From Acidobacteriota bacterium (lineage in GTDB: Bacteria > Acidobacteriota > Vicinamibacteria > Marinacidobacterales > Marinacidobacteraceae), in the NCBI GenBank assembly GCA_009835985.1, contig VXWI01000036.1, positions 107,470 through 171,469 on the forward strand: 64,000 nucleotides of DNA, in the 5' to 3' direction. Positions 57,502-64,000 of this stretch are shown in pieces. Positions within the stretch are counted from its first letter, which is position 1. Each line of letters opens with the position of its first letter. Under the pieces are notes generated by a model. That model was not told the origin of the DNA and did no database searches. It saw only the letters and a list, made by a program, of their open reading frames with translations. The position numbers and the translations under genes are program-made.

Positions 57502-57643
57502 GCCGGGCGGCTCGGGACGCCGGCCGGTTCTCGCGGTAGCGGCCTCCGGACCGGCGCGCTGCGCACCTCGCGCCCCCACCCGGAAGAGGTGGCTCCCGCC
57601 TCGGCGCGGAGGTCCCGAAGGGGTTTACGCGCCGGCTCGGACC

Positions 57644-58564
57644 CTAATCCGGAATCTGGTTCGCGGCGTGGTAGGAGCTACGTACCAGCGGTCCGGCCTC
57701 CACGTGCCGGAGACCGATCGCCTTGCCCCGCTCGGCGACCGCCCGGAACTCGTCCGGCGGCACGAACCGCTCGACGGGAAGGTGCGCCGGGGTGGGCTGG
57801 AGGTACTGGCCGGCGGTCAGGATGTCCACCGAATTCCGGACGAGGTCTTCCATGAGGGCGTCCAGTTCTTCGGCCGTTTCCCCGAGCCCGAGCATCACTC
57901 CGGTCTTGGTCAGCGCCCCGGGCCGCAGTTCCTTGGCGCGGCGCAGCAGATCGAGCGAGCGCTGGTACCGCGCTCCGGGTCGGACCGCCTTGTAGAGGCG
58001 CGGCACCGTCTCCACGTTGTGATTGAGGATCTCGGGTTCCTTCTCCATCACGATGGCGAGCGCCGACCAGTCCCCCTGGAAGTCCGGGATCAGCACCTCG
58101 ACGGTGGTGTCCGGGCAGCGACGCCGGACGGCCCGGATGGTCTCGGCGAAGATGCCGGCGCCGCCGTCCGCCAGGTCGTCCCGGTTCACCGAAGTGATCA
58201 CCGCGTGGCGGAGCTCCATGAGTTCGACGGCGTCGGCGACCCGCTCCGGTTCTCCGAGATCGAGGCCGACCGGGCGTCCGGTGGTCACGGCGCAGAACCG
58301 GCAGGCCCGGGTGCAGATGTCACCCAGGATCATGAACGTGGCGGTTCCCTGACCCCAGCACTCCGCGACGTTCGGGCAGCGGGCCTCCTCGCACACCGTG
58401 TGGAGGTTCTTCTCGCGGAGAAGGCTCCGGAGCCGTGCCCAGGTGGGGCCGGACGGGACCCGTACCTTGAGCCAGTCCGGCCGCGGACGGCGGGCGGGGC
58501 GCGGTGCGATCTCGGGAAAGGGACCCGCTCCCGAGCCGATCACGGGGAGGGGGACCGCGCTCAA
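57644..58564 (-). CDS. lipA: lipoyl synthase
   Basis: CEEARCPNVAECWGQGTATFMILGDICTRACRFCAVTTGRP; VMLGLGETAEEL. Confidence 0.97.
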   Translation of the reverse strand: MSAVPLPVIGSGAGPFPEIAPRPARRPRPDWLKVRVPSGPTWARLRSLLREKNLHTVCEEARCPNVAECWGQGTATFMILGDICTRACRFCAVTTGRPVGLDLGEPERVADAVELMELRHAVITSVNRDDLADGGAGIFAETIRAVRRRCPDTTVEVLIPDFQGDWSALAIVMEKEPEILNHNVETVPRLYKAVRPGARYQRSLDLLRRAKELRPGALTKTGVMLGLGETAEELDALMEDLVRNSVDILTAGQYLQPTPAHLPVERFVPPDEFRAVAERGKAIGLRHVEAGPLVRSSYHAANQIPD

Positions 58565-59904
58565 GGCTTGAGGTCGCCCTCGGGCCAGTTCTCGAGGCGG
58601 GACTTCACGGCGGCCATGAACTGATCCGCGACCGCGCCGTCGATAAGGCGATGGTCGAAGGACAGGGCCAGGAACACCATGGAGCGCACCGCGATGGCGT
58701 CGCCGTCCACCACCACCGGCCGCTTGTGGACGCCGCCGACGCCGAGGATCGCCACCTGCGGCTGGGCGATGATGGGTGTGCCGAAGAGAGCCCCGAAGGG
58801 GCCCGGATTCGTGATCGTGAAGGTGCCGCCCTGGACTTCGTCCGGTGTCAGCGCGCCGGTCCGGGAACGCTGGGCCAGGTCTTTGATTCCGCGGGCAAGA
58901 CCCATGAAGTTCCGCTCGTCCGCGCGCTGGAGCACCGGCACGATGAGCCCGTCGGCGAGGGCGACGGCGACGCCGAGGTTCACGCTCCGGTGGTACACGA
59001 CGTGATCTTCGCCGAGCGAGGCGTTGAGGATCGGGAACTCGCCGAGCGCATCGATCGCCGCCTGGGCGAAGAAGGGCATCAGGGTGAGCCGGACGCCCGC
59101 CCGCTCTTCGAAGGCCGGCCCGTTGGCGGCCCGGATGGCGACCACCCGGGACATGTCCACCTCGAACACCGTGGTGACGTGCGCCGAGGTCCGGCGGGAA
59201 CGGACCATGTGGTCGGCGATCGAGCGCCGCATGTGAGTCAGGGGTTCGCTCCGGTCGCCGTCCAGCCTCGCGGGGGCTGCCGGAGGCGGCTGCGGATCCG
59301 GGGCGGGGGCTTCTGCGGCGGGCGCCCCGGCGGCGGCCGGCGGCGCTTCGACGACTTCCGGTTCCGGAGCGGGGGGCGCCTCGCGGCTCTCCAGGAACGC
59401 CAGCATGTCCCGCTTGCTGACCCGGCCGCCCTCGCCGGTCCCCGGGACGTCGGCAAGGTCCACCCCGTGTTCCCGAGCCATGCGCCGCACGAGCGGCGAG
59501 CTCCGGGGCTGACGCCGGACCGGCCTCGGGAGCGCCTCCTCTTTCGCCGACGCGGAGTCGGGGGCCCGGGAAGGTGCCTCGGTCGGAGCGTCATCGGTTT
59601 CGGCAGCGACCCCAGAGGCCGGCTCGCCGTCCGATTCCGACGTTTCGTCGGGAGACCAGGCCTCCCCTTCCGCTGCGATGCGCCCCACCACGCTGTTCAC
59701 CGTGACCGTTTCCCCCTCGGGGACCAGGATCTCCACGAGCCGCCCGGTCAGCGCGGCGGGGACCTCGGTGTCCACCTTGTCGGTGGCGATGTCGAAGAGG
59801 GGGTCATCCCGTTCGACGGTGTCACCGACGGCAACCCGCCACTTGGTGATCGTCCCCTCGGTGATGCTCTCCCCCATCTGGGGCATGATGATGTCGCTGG
59901 GCAC
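58561..59904 (-). CDS. 2-oxo acid dehydrogenase E2 (dihydrolipoamide acyltransferase)
   Basis: Lipoyl domain IIMPQMGESITEGTITKWRVAVGDTVERDDPLFDIATDKVDTEVP; E3-binding domain; catalytic ALSFDHRLIDGAVADQF. Confidence 0.95.
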   Translation of the reverse strand: MPSDIIMPQMGESITEGTITKWRVAVGDTVERDDPLFDIATDKVDTEVPAALTGRLVEILVPEGETVTVNSVVGRIAAEGEAWSPDETSESDGEPASGVAAETDDAPTEAPSRAPDSASAKEEALPRPVRRQPRSSPLVRRMAREHGVDLADVPGTGEGGRVSKRDMLAFLESREAPPAPEPEVVEAPPAAAGAPAAEAPAPDPQPPPAAPARLDGDRSEPLTHMRRSIADHMVRSRRTSAHVTTVFEVDMSRVVAIRAANGPAFEERAGVRLTLMPFFAQAAIDALGEFPILNASLGEDHVVYHRSVNLGVAVALADGLIVPVLQRADERNFMGLARGIKDLAQRSRTGALTPDEVQGGTFTITNPGPFGALFGTPIIAQPQVAILGVGGVHKRPVVVDGDAIAVRSMVFLALSFDHRLIDGAVADQFMAAVKSRLENWPEGDLKP

Positions 59905-60022
59905 GAGCGGGGAATTCTATTGTGGCGGCGGGTGGGCGCTCACGCTGTCCCGGCCGAGGCGGGCTTTGCCGGCTGCGACCCGCGTTCCGAGCCGGGCGCG
60001 CTTTCCGCCGGGCGGCGCTCGT

Positions 60023-61003
60023 TCAGTAACGGACCAGGCGGAGCGCCGCCTCCACCACCCGGTCCGCGTTCGGGAGCACCGCGTCCTCGAGTTCCGCGGC
60101 GTAGGGTACCGGGGTGTCGGCCGCCGCGACCCGCGCCACCGGGGCGTCCAGGTCGCCGAAGAGGTGCTCCGCGGCGAGCGCCGCGATCTCACCGCCGAAA
60201 CCGCCGGTGAGGTTGTCTTCGTGCAGCACCAGCAGCCGGCTGGTGCGGCGGACGGAATCGAAGAGCGCCTCCCGGTCGAACGGGACCAGGCAGCGCAGAT
60301 CGATCACCTCCGCTTCTACCCCTTCGGCGGCGAGTCGCTCCGCGGCGTCGAGCGCCACCCACACGGCAGCTCCGTAGGCGGCGATGGTGAGCGCGTCCCC
60401 TGCGCGCCGGATCGCGGCCCGCCCGAGTGGAACCACCTCCGGGGCGCTCTCGAACTCCTCGTCCGGAACCTTCAGGCTCCGGTAGAGGCGTTTGTGTTCC
60501 AGGAACAGCACCGGATCGTCGTCCCGGATGGCAGCGCGCAGCAGCCCGGCCGCGTCCGGCGCCGTCGCGGGAGCCGCGACCTTGATTCCCGGCGTGTGGG
60601 CGAAGTGCGCTTCCGGGTTCTGCGAGTGGAAGGGTCCCGCGCGGACTCCGGCGCCCGAGGGGCCGCGCAACACCAGGGGAACGGCCGCGCCCGCGCGGTA
60701 GCGGCTCTTGGCGGCGAAGTTCGTGACCGCGTTGAAGGCGCTCGCGATGAAGTCCATGAACTGGAACTCCACCACCGGACGAAGGCCGGCGAGCGCGGCC
60801 CCCACCGCCATCCCGGTGAATCCCTCCTCGCTGATCGGGGTGTCCATCACACGGTCCGGGCCGAAGTCGTCGAGGAACCCGTCGGTCAGGCGGAACGCCC
60901 CCCCGTAGATGCCGATGTCCTCGCCGAGCAGGATCACCCGCGGATCGCGCTCCATCTCCGAACGCAGGGCCCGGCGAATGGCCTCGAAGTAGGTGACCGG
61001 CAC
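60023..61003 (-). CDS. pyruvate/2-oxo acid dehydrogenase E1 beta subunit
   Basis: VTYFEAIRRALRSEMERDPRVILLGEDIGIYGGAFRLTDGF...RVMDTPISEEGFTGMAVGAALAGLRPVVEFQFMDFI. Confidence 0.93.
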   Translation of the reverse strand: MPVTYFEAIRRALRSEMERDPRVILLGEDIGIYGGAFRLTDGFLDDFGPDRVMDTPISEEGFTGMAVGAALAGLRPVVEFQFMDFIASAFNAVTNFAAKSRYRAGAAVPLVLRGPSGAGVRAGPFHSQNPEAHFAHTPGIKVAAPATAPDAAGLLRAAIRDDDPVLFLEHKRLYRSLKVPDEEFESAPEVVPLGRAAIRRAGDALTIAAYGAAVWVALDAAERLAAEGVEAEVIDLRCLVPFDREALFDSVRRTSRLLVLHEDNLTGGFGGEIAALAAEHLFGDLDAPVARVAAADTPVPYAAELEDAVLPNADRVVEAALRLVRY

Positions 61004-61017
61004 GGCGCTCGTGACCG

Positions 61018-61731
61018 TCAGGAACCGTGGTGAGCACCCACTGCGGTTGGGAGGTCCCCCGGCGCCGGAACCAGCCGGCGGCCCAGGACCTCCGCGAACG
61101 CATCCGCCAGCCGGTCGGCGACCGCGTCCAGCGGCACGGCGCGGCCGGTCTCCGCTTCGAGCGAGGTCGCCCCCGCATCCCGGATGCCGCAGGCCACGAT
61201 GTGGGAGTACCAGCCCAGGTCGGTGGTCACGTTGAACGCCAGTCCGTGAGACGCCACCCACCGCGAGACCCGGACGCCGATGGAGGCCAGCTTGCGGGGG
61301 GCTCCACCGGCGCAACACCACACGCCAGTCAATCCCTCGCGGCGGGTGGCGGCCGTTCCGAACCGCGCCGCCGTGTCGATGGCCGCCGCCTCCAGCGCCC
61401 GCAGATAGGCGTGGACGTCCTTCCGCCAACCGCCCAGATGCACGATCGGATACGCGACCAGTTGGCCGGGGCCATGAAACGTCACGTCCCCGCCGCGATC
61501 GGTCTCGACGACCTCGGCGCCGCGGCCGGCGAGTGCTTCCGGCGGTTCGAGCAGGTTCTCGCGCTGGGCGCTCTTCCCGAGCGTGAAGACCGGCGGGTGC
61601 TCGGTGAGCAGGAGGACATCGGGAATCTCGTCACGCTGGCGGCGCGCCACCAGATCCCGCTGGAAACCCCAGGCGGCCCGATAGCCGAGCGGCCGGCGAT
61701 CGACCCGCCAGAGCGGCGGCGCCGGGGTCAA
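61018..61731 (-). CDS. lipB: lipoyl(octanoyl) transferase
   Basis: LLTEHPPVFTLGKSAQRENLL; ETDRGGDVTFHGPGQLVAYPIVHL; KLASIGVRVSRWVASHGLAFNV. TTG start overlapping lpd stop. Confidence 0.95.
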   Translation of the reverse strand: MTPAPPLWRVDRRPLGYRAAWGFQRDLVARRQRDEIPDVLLLTEHPPVFTLGKSAQRENLLEPPEALAGRGAEVVETDRGGDVTFHGPGQLVAYPIVHLGGWRKDVHAYLRALEAAAIDTAARFGTAATRREGLTGVWCCAGGAPRKLASIGVRVSRWVASHGLAFNVTTDLGWYSHIVACGIRDAGATSLEAETGRAVPLDAVADRLADAFAEVLGRRLVPAPGDLPTAVGAHHGS

Positions 61732-63143
61732 GCGTGGAGCGGCGCGCCGGAGGCGGCGAGCGCCGCCTCGGCCACCGCTTCGGAGAGCGTGGGATGGGGG
61801 TGGACGCTGCGCGCGAGCGAATCGAGGGTCGCCTCGTGGTCGAGCGCCACCACCGCTTCCGCGATCAGGTCGGTGGCGTGGGGACCGACGATGTGCACGC
61901 CGAGCACCTCGCCGTACTCCGCCTCGGCCACCACCTTCACGAAGCCGGTCGGATCCCCCAGGATGTTGGCCTTGCTGTTCGCGGCGAAGGGGAACCGGCC
62001 CACCCGGAGCTCGTGGCCGGCGGCGGCGGCCGCTTCCTCGGTCAGCCCCACCGAACCCACTTCCGGCACGCAGTAAGTGGCCGCGGGCATTCGGTCCCGG
62101 CGGAGCGGCGGAACGTCGCGTCCGGCGATGGTCGCCACCGCCACGTCCGCCTCCGCGGAGGCCACGTGTGCGAGCTGCGCGGTCCCGACCACGTCCCCGA
62201 TGGCGAAGACCCCCGGCGCCCCGGTTCGGCACAACCCGTCCACGGGAATGAAACCGCCTCTCTCGAGCTCGATGCCGACCGTGTCGAGGCCGATGTCCGT
62301 CGTACGCGGCGCCCGCCCCACGGCCACCAGCAACCGGTCGTACTCGGCGGTCCGGGTCTCCTCCCCCGCCTGGTAACGGACCTGCACACCCGTCTCCACG
62401 ACCTCGGCGGCCTCCACGCGGGCTTCGGTCCGCACCCGGATCCTGCGCTTCCCGAACGCCTTGCCCACGACTTCCGAGACCTCGGCGTCCTCGAGCGGGA
62501 GGACCCGGGGCAGCACCTCGAAGAGTTCCACCTCGGAGCCGTAGCTGCGGAACATCGACGCGAACTCGGCGCCCACCGCGCCGGCGCCGATGATGCCGAG
62601 CCGGGCGGGAAGCTCATCGAGGGAAAACATCTCCGCGTTGGTCACGATGCGGTCGCGGTCGAGCGGCAGGAAGGGCAGCGTTCGGGCCTCGGAACCGGTG
62701 GCGATGATGACGTTCCGGGCCTCGAGACGCGTCGTCCCGGAGTCGTCCGGGGCCACGACCTCGACGCGGCCCGGGCCGGCCAACCGGCCGAAGCCGTGCA
62801 AGGCCTCCACTCCACCCCGTTTCAGGAGGAGCGAAACCCCGCCGGCGAGCTTGGCGATGACCCGGCGGCTGCGGCGCTTCAGCCCGTTCCAGTCGAGGCT
62901 TGGGGCGGCCACCTCGATTCCCATCTTCTTCGCTTCGCGGATTTCGTCGAGCAGCGATGCGGTGTGGAGGAAGACCTTGCTGGGAATGCAGCCGACATGC
63001 AGGCACGTCCCCCCGAAGCGCGCGTCCTTCTCGACGACCGCCGTCCGCAGTCCGGCGGCCTGCGCCTTGAGAGCGGCCACGTAGCCTCCGGGACCGCTCC
63101 CGATGACGACGACGTCGAACGCTTCGCGGGGGCTCTGATTCAT
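61728..63143 (-). CDS. lpdA: dihydrolipoyl dehydrogenase (E3)
   Basis: FDVVVIGSGPGGYVAALKAQAAGLRTAVVEKDARFGGTCLHVGCIPSKVFLH; HPHPTLSEAVAEAAL. Confidence 0.97.
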   Translation of the reverse strand: MNQSPREAFDVVVIGSGPGGYVAALKAQAAGLRTAVVEKDARFGGTCLHVGCIPSKVFLHTASLLDEIREAKKMGIEVAAPSLDWNGLKRRSRRVIAKLAGGVSLLLKRGGVEALHGFGRLAGPGRVEVVAPDDSGTTRLEARNVIIATGSEARTLPFLPLDRDRIVTNAEMFSLDELPARLGIIGAGAVGAEFASMFRSYGSEVELFEVLPRVLPLEDAEVSEVVGKAFGKRRIRVRTEARVEAAEVVETGVQVRYQAGEETRTAEYDRLLVAVGRAPRTTDIGLDTVGIELERGGFIPVDGLCRTGAPGVFAIGDVVGTAQLAHVASAEADVAVATIAGRDVPPLRRDRMPAATYCVPEVGSVGLTEEAAAAAGHELRVGRFPFAANSKANILGDPTGFVKVVAEAEYGEVLGVHIVGPHATDLIAEAVVALDHEATLDSLARSVHPHPTLSEAVAEAALAASGAPLHA

Positions 63144-63343
63144 GAGTTGCTTCCGGGCCGGAAACCGGAATGTTACGCATCGGCGTGGAATTCGGGTGGT
63201 AACATGGCGGGTTAGGTGTCGTTCGTCGCAGACTGGCAGTTTCGGCTTTCGGTTGGTTCCCGTTCCCCGGTTGCGCCGGGCGTTGTCGTTGTCGGTTTCG
63301 CGCTCGGAGGGAATCGGAACCCGCGCCGAGGAAGGGGAGCCGC

Positions 63344-63946
63344 TTGAGCGATTCCGGGACCGGCGCGCCCACCTCCGCGGCCGAGAGTCCCCCACGACGG
63401 ACGCGGGCGGCCGCCGAGTCGTTCCATGCGCGGCGCCGCGGCGCGGTGGAATCGCAGCCTCCGGCCAGCGGGCCCGATCCGGTCCCCGAGTTCGAGCCGG
63501 TCACGCTGAGTGAGTCCGAACCGACCGAAAGCGGCTACGGACGTGAGCGGATGACGCTCCGCCGGCGCCTGCAGAAGGATCTCGACAGCGCTCCCCTGGC
63601 GGGACAGACCGGGCTCCGGCTGGACTACGCGGACAACGGCGTCTCGCGGATCCACCTTCCGGGCGAAACACGGAACACCGAGCCGGGACCGCTCGAGGGA
63701 GGGATCATCGGCACGCTCTGCGTCGCCGCCGGTCACCTTGCCGCGGCCTCGGTCGCTCCCGGGGTCGGAATCCGTCTCGTGGAGTACAAGGTCAACATTC
63801 TGGGAGTCGTCCAGGGCGACCTGCTCGCCATCGGCGAGGTCGTCCGCAAGGGCCGCACGCTGGTCTCCTGCCGCGTCGAGGTCGTAGAGGACAACGACCG
63901 CGTGGTGGCGGCGGGCTTGGCCACCTACCTCCTCCAGCAGGCGTAG
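63344..63946 (+). CDS. PaaI-like hotdog thioesterase family protein with long N-terminal extension
   Basis: EGGIIGTLCVAAGHLAAASVAPGVGIRLVEYKVNILGVVQGDLLAIGEVVRKGRTLVSCRVEVVEDNDRVVAAGLATYLL; TTG start assumed. Confidence 0.7.
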   Translation: MSDSGTGAPTSAAESPPRRTRAAAESFHARRRGAVESQPPASGPDPVPEFEPVTLSESEPTESGYGRERMTLRRRLQKDLDSAPLAGQTGLRLDYADNGVSRIHLPGETRNTEPGPLEGGIIGTLCVAAGHLAAASVAPGVGIRLVEYKVNILGVVQGDLLAIGEVVRKGRTLVSCRVEVVEDNDRVVAAGLATYLLQQA

Positions 63947-64000
63947 GGGTTCGGCGCTTGTGCTCGGTGGCGCGGTACAGCGCGTCGATCCGGTCCGCAA

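Overview
64 kb of high-GC, densely coding bacterial chromosome. Acidobacteriota or a similar soil/aquatic phylum is a guess from gene content only. Most of it is housekeeping: an MtaB-like methylthiotransferase, lactate permease, a near-complete his cluster (hisF-hisIE convergent with hisZ-G-D-C-B-H-A), pheST, fMet and Thr tRNAs, rsgA/hflX, mltG, benzoyl-CoA boxC-boxB-thiolase, and lipA/E2/E1beta/lipB/lpd. There is also a hipBA module and a lower-GC accessory stretch (about 29.2-31.4 kb) with an AbiJ-like gene and a wHTH+HEPN-like gene pair. The most interesting observation is at 7939-8358 (-). There, a DCC-family (DUF393) thiol-redox protein has an in-frame TGA exactly at the first Cys of its CxxC motif (YDGG-U-GFC). 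A GGUC-capped hairpin lies 20 nt downstream, as in a bacterial SECIS, so this is a candidate selenoprotein missed by standard ORF calling. The second is a pair of 187-bp structured elements with terminal inverted repeats. They sit inside hisD/hisC and hipB/hipA and supply the upstream gene's stop codon in both cases. All calls are by eye from sequence and the ORF track. No database searches were run.
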